From assembly GCF_003259225.1 (NCBI RefSeq), contig NZ_QHJF01000033.1:1-64000 (forward strand): 64,000 bases of DNA. The letters are read 5' to 3'. Position numbers and translations under genes: made by a program. Position 1 is the stretch's first letter; every line of letters starts with the position of its first letter. The notes under the pieces are model-generated. The model saw only the letters and a program-made list of their open reading frames with translations. It was not told the DNA's origin and did no database searches. Positions 55,002 through 63,603 of this stretch are shown in pieces. This stretch comes from Marinomonas arctica. GTDB taxonomy: Bacteria > Pseudomonadota > Gammaproteobacteria > Pseudomonadales > Marinomonadaceae.

Positions 55002-55200
55002 AACCCCACCCTAGCCCTCCCCTGCCAATGTGGAGGGAGACAAACCAGCCTACTCCTCTCCCTGCCAAGGGGGAGGCTGGGAGGGGGTCATCTCCACAAA
55101 ACAACCAACCCCACCCTAACCCTCCCCTTCAAAGACACAAGGGGAGGGGAACAGACCAGCCTACTCCTCCCCTGCCAAGGGGGAGGCTGGGAGGGGGTCA
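55002..55200. repeat. Tandem pair of GC-rich palindromic intergenic repeats
   Basis: Two copies of a roughly 90-bp unit lie at 55002-55090 and 55107-55200. Each starts AACCCCACCCTARCCCTCCC and ends in GGGGGAGGCTGGGAGGGGGT, with self-complementary C-rich and G-rich parts. The pattern is that of dispersed REP/MITE-like elements of gammaproteobacteria. The second copy abuts, and includes, the hsdS stop codon, and the array separates hsdS from the second HEPN gene. Confidence 0.8.
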
Positions 55201-56697
55201 CACAAACATCTTTTGCAGCAGACCTTTTTTAAAGGTGTCTAGCTGCTGAATTTGCTTCGCCACCGCGTCTATCTTGGCATCAAAGGACGACAGGCAGTCA
55301 GCGATTTTTTGTTGTTCTACTTCATCCACCGGCAATGAAAATTTAAACTTCTTAAGATCGCTACCATTAATAGAGTTTATTGTCGCACCAAGATTTTTAT
55401 GTATCTCTTTAAAAAACATCTGACTTTGCATTACCTGAAAAACAAAATCATTTTGTTCCCCCCTCAAAACAGACATAAAAGCCCCATGAGTCGATTTTTC
55501 TAGATCTCTAGGTATTCGAGCACTTTTACCTATTAATCTACGAGAACCATTTCGTACACAAAGTAAAATATCACCGAATTTAGATAGGCTTTTTTCCGAA
55601 ACATTCAAGTCAACAAATACACTATCAGAAAGATCGATTTTTCCATTTTGTACATTTGATGAACGTAACACCAATAAACCACTATCCGTAATATTTTGAG
55701 GCGAATAAGTTAAGCCAGATAAAACTTCAAATAGAGCACCAAATGAACTTTTTCCCCACTCCTCAAACTCGCTGCCATCATCCTGTTTAAACCGAATCGT
55801 TTGGGAGAAAAGCTGTTGCATCAAGCCGCGTTTGTAGTCGTCAAGCAGCTCACGTTTGCGACGCAGCTTGGTTAGCTTATCGTCGATGCTAGTAAGGAAA
55901 GACGCGATTTTTTGTTGCTCCGATTTTTCTTCAGGCACACGAAATTTAATGCGTAGAAAGTCTTTTGAATACAGTCTAAGTCGGTCATTGGTTAGACCGT
56001 AAGAATAAGCCCATAAATCGTATATCGATCTTGGTCGTTTCAAGTTGTACTCAAAGAACTTTGTGTCAGTTTTTACTTTTCCTGATAACACGACATAGGC
56101 AGGACTTACCATGCACTCTTCATGGGCTAAACCAAGAGCGCCTTGCCACATTCTCATCATGTTATAGACAAGATCACCAGCTTGGGCTCTCAGGTTATCA
56201 CCGCTTGCTGCATCATTTTCCATTTTTTTATCTAAAGATGCTCGCGGAACCAAACCATCATTTAGGGTGACAGAATAAATAGGTAATCCATCTTCTCCTT
56301 TCACTCTGCTGTTTAGAAATAAGTCCTTGCCTCTTTTTATCTTCCACTCTCCCTCAAACTCTGGAAACCTCAGTTCTGGCACTTTCCCCCACAGTGGAAA
56401 AGACACTTTTTGCTCATCGATAATATCTTTAAAATAGGCTTCCACCTGCTGTAGATCAACTATGTCCACTGTGTAAGGCAGGTGGGAGTCTTCAAAGGCG
56501 CTGGCGAGTTGCATCAGAGTGGTTTTGTTTAAGGCGCTTGATGCCTCTATGGCAAGATCCAAATCCGAGTTATGGCGGGTAGTATGTTTGGCGCGGCTGC
56601 CAAAGACCCAGACACGGCTGTTGTTTGGCAATATGCTTTGTAAAATGCCCTGCACTATAGCGAGTTCTTGTTCTGTTATATCCAATTGGGCTGTCAT
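55198..56697 (-). CDS. hsdS: Type I specificity subunit HsdS with N-terminal MNT nucleotidyltransferase domain
   Basis: HsdS sets the DNA target of the methylase and nuclease complex. Residues 1-100 are an MNT domain with GSRAKHTTRHNSDLD, and Gly33, Ser34, Asp45, Asp47 and Asp78 sit at the same residue numbers as in the HsdR fusion. HsdS begins at about residue 107 (VPELRFPEFEGEWK). It has two target-recognition domains, each followed by a conserved helix (EQQKIASFLTSIDDKLTKLR; EQQKIADCLSSFDAKIDAVA). The ATG overlaps the stop of the HEPN gene (ATGA). Confidence 0.92.
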   Translation of the reverse strand: MTAQLDITEQELAIVQGILQSILPNNSRVWVFGSRAKHTTRHNSDLDLAIEASSALNKTTLMQLASAFEDSHLPYTVDIVDLQQVEAYFKDIIDEQKVSFPLWGKVPELRFPEFEGEWKIKRGKDLFLNSRVKGEDGLPIYSVTLNDGLVPRASLDKKMENDAASGDNLRAQAGDLVYNMMRMWQGALGLAHEECMVSPAYVVLSGKVKTDTKFFEYNLKRPRSIYDLWAYSYGLTNDRLRLYSKDFLRIKFRVPEEKSEQQKIASFLTSIDDKLTKLRRKRELLDDYKRGLMQQLFSQTIRFKQDDGSEFEEWGKSSFGALFEVLSGLTYSPQNITDSGLLVLRSSNVQNGKIDLSDSVFVDLNVSEKSLSKFGDILLCVRNGSRRLIGKSARIPRDLEKSTHGAFMSVLRGEQNDFVFQVMQSQMFFKEIHKNLGATINSINGSDLKKFKFSLPVDEVEQQKIADCLSSFDAKIDAVAKQIQQLDTFKKGLLQKMFV

Positions 56698-57119
56698 GAT
56701 GCGCCTTGGGTTTTGCTTTTCGTTTGTAGGGCGTGCAGGAGATACGCCACTTCGTCGTAGAAGCTGTCTATGTCTTGCATGATTTCCAGCACCACATTGA
56801 GGTTATAACTGTGGGAAGTTTTATTACGGTTGTCACGATAAACCCACCACACATCCCAGCTGTTTTGCAGTAATTTCTGGCTGTAGGCTTCGCGGACTTT
56901 GTCCTGAAAGCTCATTTCTTTCACTTCGCTTGGGTTAGCCGCTGCCATGCTTAAATAACGGGCGATCATTTTGGCCGCTAGGTCATAACAATATTCAAAA
57001 CGCTGAATACAGGCATCCCGCACAAATTCATTACTGGTGTCTTTGGCATATTCATCCAAGGCGACTTTAAAACTGGCCGTGGCTTTGTCTAACGCGGTTA
57101 GATCTAATATTTCTGCCAT
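56694..57119 (-). CDS. HEPN-domain protein (HepT-like) coupled to MNT::hsdS
   Basis: This 141-residue all-alpha protein of the nucleotidyltransferase-partner type (IQRFEYCYDLAAKMIARYLS) has an intact RX4HXY motif, RNKTSHSY (Arg98, His103, Tyr105). It is only distantly similar to the other HEPN protein in this operon, so the two modules were probably acquired separately. GGAGAG lies 7 bases before the ATG. It follows hsdM by 62 bases and overlaps hsdS. Confidence 0.88.
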   Translation of the reverse strand: MAEILDLTALDKATASFKVALDEYAKDTSNEFVRDACIQRFEYCYDLAAKMIARYLSMAAANPSEVKEMSFQDKVREAYSQKLLQNSWDVWWVYRDNRNKTSHSYNLNVVLEIMQDIDSFYDEVAYLLHALQTKSKTQGAS

Positions 57120-57181
57120 CTAACGTCTCTCCTTTATCAGGGTTGAAACAAATATTAAAAATCCTGTTTTAGTATATTGAT

Positions 57182-58792
57182 TCATAAGGGCGCCTCGATG
57201 CCTAGTTCGTTGCAAAAGCCTTGTATGGTCTTGTCCAATTCGGCCATGTCGTTGTCTAACTGTTTTAGCTCTTGGGTGACAGCGGCGAGGTCGATGGGTG
57301 CTTCTTCTTCAAAGGTGTCCACATAACGTGGGATGTTGAGGTTGTAGTCGTTTTCGGCTATTTCGACCATGGGCGCGACGTGGGCGTATTTGTCGATTTC
57401 TAGGCGGTTGTCGTAAGCGGCAATAATGTCTTCTATTTGCTCACTCTTTAAGTAGTTCTGCTTTTTGCCTTTTTCATAATAAGCACTAGCATCGATAAAC
57501 AAAATATTGTCTGGGTTTTCGCGGCACTTTTTAAACACCAAGATACAAGTAGCAATCCCAGTACCAAAGAAGATGTTAGCGGGTAAGCCAATAACTGCGT
57601 CTAGCCAGTTTCGTTCTTCAATCAAGTAACGACGAATGTGCCCTTCTGCCGCGCCACGGAATAACACGCCATGGGGTAAAACCACTGCCAAGGTGCCGTT
57701 GTCGTCCAGCTGATACAACATATGTTGTACAAAGGCGAAGTCAGCTTTTGAACCAGGGGCCAGCTTGCCGTATTGGGCAAAACGGTCGTCACTTTCGAAG
57801 ATCTTCTTCGCGCTCCACTGAGCAGAAAACGGCGGGTTGGCGACAATGGCGTCGAAGCGTTCGTCTATGTGTTGTGGGTTTTCTAGGGTGTCGTCTTGTT
57901 TGAGGTCAAAATCGCGGTAATGCACGCCGTGCAGAATCATGTTCATACGGGCAAGGTTAAAGGTGGTGCGGTTCATTTCTTGGCCGTAAAAATGGCCGAT
58001 GTTGTCTTTGCCCACTTCTTTGGCGACACGCAATAACAAAGACCCTGAGCCACAGGTTGGGTCATAGACGCTTTTTAAGCGGCTTTTTCTGTGGGTGACC
58101 AGTTTTGCCAACACGGTAGAGACCGCTTGTGGCGTATAGAATTCACCGGCTTTTTTGCCCGCACCCGCGGCAAACTGGCCGATCAAGTATTCATAAGCAT
58201 CGCCCAATACATCGCTTTCGCTGTCGTGAATGGCAAAGTCAATACTGTCGAGATGCAGCATGATTTTAGCGATCAACACATTGCGCGCATCAGGGTCGCG
58301 GCCAAGCTTGCTGGAGTTGAGATCGAGCTCTTCAAATAAATGGTCGAAGTCGTCTTCACTCTCGGTGCCCATGGTGGAGCGTTCAATGTTGTTCAGCACC
58401 TCTTGTAAGTCACCTAGGATAAAACGATCAACGACAATATCGGCGTCTTTGTCTTCGCTGTCTGTGTCTTTGTGTGCACCACGTTGCGCTAGGTTACTGA
58501 ACAGTTCCGAGGGTTTTAAAAAGTAGCCGAGTTCTTCAAGAGCGTCTTCTTGCAAGGCGTCGAGCATTTCTTGCACGGCTTCATCTTGCTCATCTAACGT
58601 GGCGTAATTGAGACTAGGGTCATCGTTATGAAGAATCTTATCGGCGAAGTCGCACAGGCGTTCAGACAGGTATTTGTAGAAGATAAAACCCAAACAATAA
58701 TCACGAAACTCGTCAGCATTCATCTTGCCACGTAGCTCGTTGGCAATGCTCCAAAGTTTCTGTTCGAGTTTCTTTTTTTGGTCGTCGGTCAT
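57182..58792 (-). CDS. hsdM: Type I DNA methyltransferase subunit HsdM
   Basis: HsdM transfers a methyl group from SAM to N6 of adenine and, with HsdS, makes the protective methylase. The 536-residue protein has the N-terminal HsdM helical domain (LWSIANELRGKMNADEFRDY), SAM motif DPTCGSGSLLLRVAKE and catalytic NPPF (ANPPFSAQW). The ATG at 58792 has AAGGA 10 bases upstream. The longer frame to 58849 adds 19 residues from a TTG. It is the first gene of the operon. A 7-bp inverted repeat (58822-58828/58845-58851) upstream could be regulatory. Confidence 0.93.
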   Translation of the reverse strand: MTDDQKKKLEQKLWSIANELRGKMNADEFRDYCLGFIFYKYLSERLCDFADKILHNDDPSLNYATLDEQDEAVQEMLDALQEDALEELGYFLKPSELFSNLAQRGAHKDTDSEDKDADIVVDRFILGDLQEVLNNIERSTMGTESEDDFDHLFEELDLNSSKLGRDPDARNVLIAKIMLHLDSIDFAIHDSESDVLGDAYEYLIGQFAAGAGKKAGEFYTPQAVSTVLAKLVTHRKSRLKSVYDPTCGSGSLLLRVAKEVGKDNIGHFYGQEMNRTTFNLARMNMILHGVHYRDFDLKQDDTLENPQHIDERFDAIVANPPFSAQWSAKKIFESDDRFAQYGKLAPGSKADFAFVQHMLYQLDDNGTLAVVLPHGVLFRGAAEGHIRRYLIEERNWLDAVIGLPANIFFGTGIATCILVFKKCRENPDNILFIDASAYYEKGKKQNYLKSEQIEDIIAAYDNRLEIDKYAHVAPMVEIAENDYNLNIPRYVDTFEEEAPIDLAAVTQELKQLDNDMAELDKTIQGFCNELGIEAPL

Positions 58793-58920
58793 GAAAAGCC
58801 ATTCCTTGTAATACGGAGATACCTTGGTCATCTTCATACAGAAAACCAAGGCATTTGAATGGCGTTATTTTAGGAGGATTACCGCGCTGTGGCTATCGGC
58901 AATCTCTAATTTGCATAAGA

Positions 58921-59136
58921 TCAGGCTTTACGCGCTTTTTTACTCTCATTTTTGAGCATCGCACTCAACTCTTTAATCAGAATAAATACATTACCTTTAG
59001 CAACTTCCACCTCAAAGCTGTCTTGCATGATGCCCATGTCTTTGCGCAGTTCATGGGACAAAGACGCAAGCTTCTTACGAGAGTGGTAACGTTGAAAACA
59101 AACCGAAATGTGCTGTAGCAATGCAATGATAATCAT
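58921..59136 (-). CDS. DUF1127-like small protein
   Basis: This 71-residue protein has a strong ribosome binding site (GGAGG, 5 bases before the ATG). Residues 8-36 (QRYHSRKKLASLSHELRKDM) resemble the DUF1127 pattern of arginine-rich small proteins. The C-terminal 35 residues are an extra charged extension. It lies upstream of hsdM on the same strand, 128 bases away, so it may share its transcript. Function unknown. Confidence 0.65.
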   Translation of the reverse strand: MIIIALLQHISVCFQRYHSRKKLASLSHELRKDMGIMQDSFEVEVAKGNVFILIKELSAMLKNESKKARKA

Positions 59137-59287
59137 ACCAACCTCCTAATGTCGTGAAACGTCTGAGCAAACAATAATAAACGCCTTAATACCAACCCAA
59201 CAGACGCAGACAGATCATTAAAAAAACACACAGAATCCAATACAACCCCTCTGTATTGTCACTTTCTCTTTGTTCTGTATGCTGTTA

Positions 59288-59869
59288 CTAAGCGAAGATA
59301 AATCGATACGCCACATAGAGTAATAACAGCGCCATAATGCGATTCACCCACGCCATGATGATAGGATTCATTGCGGCTTTTTTAAGACGAGAGCCTGCGA
59401 GTAAATACACACTTGGCGCACCCCAGGCCATAGCGGCAAGCCCGAGTGACCAGAGAGCAATATGCCCACCCTCGATCTGTGCTCGTGGAAATTGCACGGT
59501 CACAATAGGCACAATGGCGACCAAAGCTTTAGGATTACAAAGCTGTAATATCAATCCGGTTTTAAAGCTCACTTCTGTATCTTTGGCTTTCAACGTACTT
59601 TGCTGAAAGCTCGCCCGTAAGATTTTCACCCCAAGGTAGGCGATATACAGGCCACCCAATACAGCAATAAAGGATTGATAGTCTTGGGGAATAATCTCGC
59701 CACCTAAATAGCCAATCAATAGAAACAAGATCAGCATGGCGGCCCCAACACCAACGCAATACAGGAACGCCCGCCAACCTTGCCCATTTATTCCGGCAAA
59801 CAACGCCAGCATATTGGCAGGTCCTGGACTGTACATGACACCAAAGGCATAAATGAGTATTTCGAGCAT
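59288..59869 (-). CDS. LysE/RhtB-family exporter
   Basis: This 193-residue inner-membrane protein has about six membrane segments and the family start (YAFGVMYSPGPANMLALFAG), plus LQLCNPKALVAIVP. Members export amino acids or related compounds. An AraC-family gene lies 72 bases upstream on the same strand and is its likely regulator. GAGG precedes the ATG. Substrate unknown. Confidence 0.9.
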   Translation of the reverse strand: MLEILIYAFGVMYSPGPANMLALFAGINGQGWRAFLYCVGVGAAMLILFLLIGYLGGEIIPQDYQSFIAVLGGLYIAYLGVKILRASFQQSTLKAKDTEVSFKTGLILQLCNPKALVAIVPIVTVQFPRAQIEGGHIALWSLGLAAMAWGAPSVYLLAGSRLKKAAMNPIIMAWVNRIMALLLLYVAYRFIFA

Positions 59870-59941
59870 GGGTATTCCTCAAATGGATATTGATAAAAAG
59901 ACGTCAGTAACATTCGGTATGTAACGTAATGAGTAGTAAGA

Positions 59942-60784
59942 CTAACTACGCAGCAAAGTCCGCCTAAATTGATAAGGCGTGAGGCCAAACATGGGTTTAA
60001 AACGACGATTGAAATAGCTCAAATCGGTAAAACCAAAAGTGTAAGCCACATCCGCTAATGGCATACCAAGTTCAAGCGCTTCTTTGGCACGGTTAATACG
60101 ATAGTTTTGCCAATACTGATGGGGCGTCATACCGAAATAATCACGGAAACAACGCAACAAATGGTACTTCGACATATGCGCCACTTGGCTTAACTCGTCG
60201 AGAGACACTTCTTCCCCGACATGAGCATGTAAATAATCACGCACTCGCTCAAAAACAGGGTCTTTCGCACGGCGTTTGGACTTGCCTAGACTAACAGAGC
60301 GCTGAATTCCCTTTTGGCGCGCTAAATATTCAGCAAATTCAAACAACGCAGACGAGTACTCCAATGCCGAGGTTGACGTACTTTCCACTAAAGCGGCCAA
60401 ACGTAAAATATGCGTTTTGAGCACGGCATCGTTTTGCACAGGATGTTCGATACGAAAGTCTTGTGCTCGTCGAACGCCAGCACTGGTAAGCATAGGGCTT
60501 AGTTGGTCAGGATGAACATAAAGCATTTTGTAATGAAGCGGATCGTCAGCACCAGAATGACCGTCGTGAGCATCTTCAGGGTTAAACACAATCACATTGC
60601 CAGCATAGCTTTTGTGATGTTCTCCCAAAGCGGAGAAGTCTTGGCGGCCAGACAAGGTCACACCAAACGAAAACTCCTCATGAGCATGAGTGCCATAGGA
60701 AAAATCGCTCATCGACGCTTCCAGCAACATGACTTCATCAAGCACAGCGCTTTTCGCAAACTGAAACCGATTTTCTGCCGACAT
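59942..60784 (-). CDS. AraC-family transcriptional regulator
   Basis: This 280-residue protein has an N-terminal cupin ligand-binding domain (about 10-140; HEEFSFGVTLSG and NPEDAHDGHSG) and a C-terminal pair of helix-turn-helix motifs (LSQVAHMSKYHLLRCFRDYF; LADVAYTFGFTDLSYFNRRF). It lies directly upstream of a LysE exporter gene, a frequent pairing in which the regulator senses the exported compound. The start is the second of two adjacent ATGs with GAGG upstream. Confidence 0.91.
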   Translation of the reverse strand: MSAENRFQFAKSAVLDEVMLLEASMSDFSYGTHAHEEFSFGVTLSGRQDFSALGEHHKSYAGNVIVFNPEDAHDGHSGADDPLHYKMLYVHPDQLSPMLTSAGVRRAQDFRIEHPVQNDAVLKTHILRLAALVESTSTSALEYSSALFEFAEYLARQKGIQRSVSLGKSKRRAKDPVFERVRDYLHAHVGEEVSLDELSQVAHMSKYHLLRCFRDYFGMTPHQYWQNYRINRAKEALELGMPLADVAYTFGFTDLSYFNRRFKPMFGLTPYQFRRTLLRS

Positions 60785-60864
60785 CATACCCTCTCTAAAC
60801 TCGCCCAATCCATAACAATAGACTAACCAATAACAGACAAAAAAGATTGGACGATATTGCGGGA

Positions 60865-62199
60865 TTACACCTTATTCAATTGGCCCTCGACCTGCTCAAG
60901 CGCTCTTAGGTACATACGCCAAGCACAAATACCTGCGAGAACATTGCCGATCAAGACGCCGAAGAACAAACCTTTAAGCCCCGCTAGTTCAGAACCAATC
61001 CATAGACAAGGCAGAAAGAAAGCAAACAAGCGCAATGCCGATATTGTTAAAGCTGTGTAGGATTTTCCTAATGCATTAGAGATAGACACCATCAACATAC
61101 AGATGCCAAGCAAACCAAGGCTCACCGGTACTATCATCAGATGCCAATGCAAAATCGTCGAGACGTCTTCATCGCTGGTCATTAAGTTTGCCAATACGCC
61201 CGAGATAAAAAAAGTAATGACGGCGATCACTAACTGAAACGACAACACAAAACGACACGCCAAACGCACCACGTAACGCACATCATCCAAGCGACCTTCA
61301 CCTAACAATCGCCCTACCATGGGAGGCATAGACATAGTCAGCGCCAACACGGCCACAATGGAGAAAAATTCAAATCGCGAGCCCAGCGCCCAAGAAGCCA
61401 CCGCGGCCGTACCAAACCCAGCAATTAACTTAGTGGCTAACATAGAAGACACAGGCGGCAGCAACTGGCTAATCATCGCAGGCCCCATAATATGACCAAT
61501 CGACGCCAAGCTTTTGCCGATATTTAAGTCTTGCCAATCAAAGGTAATCCAATGCTTTCGAGCCACTTTCGGCGCTACAATTAAGGTACCCAGACCAAAC
61601 GCCACTGTGGTTGCCATTGCAGCACCGTTTAAACCAAGATCTAGCGTGAAGATGAAGATAGGGTCTAACACCAAGTTGAGTACGCTGGTGACTATCATCA
61701 TGATACCAGGCAACAAGGTGTTCCCATTGGAACGACAAATACTGTAGTAAAAATAGATTAATGCCCCGACCCACGCACTTAGCAACCAATGAGGCCAATA
61801 AGCATCAATAATAGGATAGACAGAATCGGGCGCACTCAATAACGCCAAAATCGGATGGCGGAACAGCCAAATAAGCACGCTAAAAAAAGCAATGCCCACA
61901 CACCCCATCACCAAAATCAAACCGCCAAGCTGCTTGGCGTAACGAATCTTACCGGCCCCTAAAGCTCTTGAAATAATCGCCGTTGTCGCAATCCCAAGAC
62001 CCACCTGCAGGCCGATCACAATCATCTGAATGGGCAAGGTAAAGCCCTGTGCTGCCAGTGGTAAAACACCTAACTGACCAATAAAAGCACTGTCCACCAA
62101 CTGAAAACTCATCAACGACAAAATGCCAAACATCATCGGCCATGTCATGGAGAAAAGTTGCTTTGCTAAGGGCGCAGAGGGAGATACTTGGGAGGACAT
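60865..62199 (-). CDS. MATE-family efflux transporter
   Basis: This protein of about 444 residues has twelve membrane segments arranged as two homologous halves. Typical stretches include LFSMTWPMMFGILSLMSFQL, VDSAFIGQLG and LGIATTAIISRALGAGK. MATE pumps expel cationic drugs or metabolites in exchange for Na+ or H+. The start chosen is the ATG at 62199; the longer frame from a TTG adds five residues. Confidence 0.9.
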   Translation of the reverse strand: MSSQVSPSAPLAKQLFSMTWPMMFGILSLMSFQLVDSAFIGQLGVLPLAAQGFTLPIQMIVIGLQVGLGIATTAIISRALGAGKIRYAKQLGGLILVMGCVGIAFFSVLIWLFRHPILALLSAPDSVYPIIDAYWPHWLLSAWVGALIYFYYSICRSNGNTLLPGIMMIVTSVLNLVLDPIFIFTLDLGLNGAAMATTVAFGLGTLIVAPKVARKHWITFDWQDLNIGKSLASIGHIMGPAMISQLLPPVSSMLATKLIAGFGTAAVASWALGSRFEFFSIVAVLALTMSMPPMVGRLLGEGRLDDVRYVVRLACRFVLSFQLVIAVITFFISGVLANLMTSDEDVSTILHWHLMIVPVSLGLLGICMLMVSISNALGKSYTALTISALRLFAFFLPCLWIGSELAGLKGLFFGVLIGNVLAGICAWRMYLRALEQVEGQLNKV

Positions 62200-62297
62200 A
62201 GGTTGCTCATACAAAAAACTGAACCTCTATTCTAACCTACTTTGCTGACAACTGAATGACACACGCCTTCACCAAACAAACTATGCGATGAAAAGTC

Positions 62298-63539
62298 TTA
62301 TTCTTCATTATCAGACTGGCTGTGCTTATGCCCATAGTTCAGCATAATTAAAGCAATCAGTGAGAAGATCACAAAGCCACTAGCCAAAGGAATAACAGTA
62401 AAGTTGTAAAACTGTCCTGCAATGGTTGCTAAGACAATGGCAATTAAGCTTGATAAAGACGAGATTAGCGAAGCGCCAAGCCCCGCCATGTTCCCTAATG
62501 GCTCCATCGCCATGGCATTCACATTACCAAAAACCATACCGAGGCAAGAAAACATCACCATACCCAAGCCCATGAAGAGCACAAAAGGTGGCACGCCATC
62601 GAAGAAAAAAGCCGCAACCAACAGAATAAATGCGGTCAAGAACATCACGCTTAAGGCGCCAATCACACAGCGTAGCATGCCAACTCGCAGGACTATTTTG
62701 CCATTTGAAAAATTGATGATAGAAGAACCTATCGCTAGCATGGCAAAGAACAACGGAAAACGATCGCCCGTGTCATACACATCCTGAAAAATAGATTGCG
62801 CCGTACTAATGTACAACATCAAACCACCAAAAATACAGCCTAACAAAATGGTAAACGCCATCACATCACGACGACTCAGAATAATGCGCACGTCAGCCAT
62901 TAGGCGTTTTCGGTTTAACGGTACACGGTTCTCTTTTAGCAAGGTTTCTGGTTGGCGTAACAAAAGCCAACCACCAGCAACAGCGGCTTGTATCATCAAT
63001 AAGGCAAAAATCCAGCGCCAATCAGCCACTTTAATCACCAGTTGCCCCAATGACGGTGCGAGCATAGGTACAAGAATAAACACCATCATGACAAACGACA
63101 TAATGCGCGCCATAGCGGCGCCTTTGTACAAATCTCGCACCAAGGCACGGGAGGCAATTTTAGGGCCAGCAACGCCAAAACCTTGAATCATACGGCCCAG
63201 CAAAAACACCTCGATAGACGTCGCCAATAACGCAATCACAGAACCTAAGAGATAAATACTAACGCCAATTAAAATGCTTTTTTTACGGCCAATCGCATCC
63301 GACAGCGGACCAAAAACGATCTCACCGAACACCATACCCAGAATCATCGCTGAGACAATCCACTGAGTTTGTTGATAATCCACAATAGCAAGTGATGCAG
63401 CAATTTGTGGAAACGCTGGCAACATGGCGTCCATACTCAACGCGGTCAGCGACATCATCAAGGCAAACAGCGCAATGAACTCTTTTTCGGCTAAGCGCCG
63501 TTGCGGTTTGTCCGCTACTTGGGCATCAGAAAGCGACAT
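62298..63539 (-). CDS. Bcr/CflA-family multidrug efflux transporter (MFS)
   Basis: This 413-residue major-facilitator protein has twelve membrane segments. The Bcr/CflA pattern includes MDAMLPAFPQIAASL in the first helix and FGPLSDAIGRKKSILIGVSI in the loop after helix 2 (MFS motif A). GAGGATACGG precedes the ATG. It lies beside the MATE gene on the same strand, giving two drug-efflux-type genes in a row. Confidence 0.91.
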   Translation of the reverse strand: MSLSDAQVADKPQRRLAEKEFIALFALMMSLTALSMDAMLPAFPQIAASLAIVDYQQTQWIVSAMILGMVFGEIVFGPLSDAIGRKKSILIGVSIYLLGSVIALLATSIEVFLLGRMIQGFGVAGPKIASRALVRDLYKGAAMARIMSFVMMVFILVPMLAPSLGQLVIKVADWRWIFALLMIQAAVAGGWLLLRQPETLLKENRVPLNRKRLMADVRIILSRRDVMAFTILLGCIFGGLMLYISTAQSIFQDVYDTGDRFPLFFAMLAIGSSIINFSNGKIVLRVGMLRCVIGALSVMFLTAFILLVAAFFFDGVPPFVLFMGLGMVMFSCLGMVFGNVNAMAMEPLGNMAGLGASLISSLSSLIAIVLATIAGQFYNFTVIPLASGFVIFSLIALIMLNYGHKHSQSDNEE

Positions 63540-63603
63540 CCGTATCCTCAGGGTCTAACAAAAATGAAGCATTAGTTTACTCGTCTCTTCTTATATCCCG
63601 CAA

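Noticed and set aside
55002-55200. CRISPR array or G-quadruplex in the GC-rich repeat
   Set aside because: There are only two imperfect units with no spacer pattern, and only three G-runs of three or more occur close together per unit. A REP-like element fits better.
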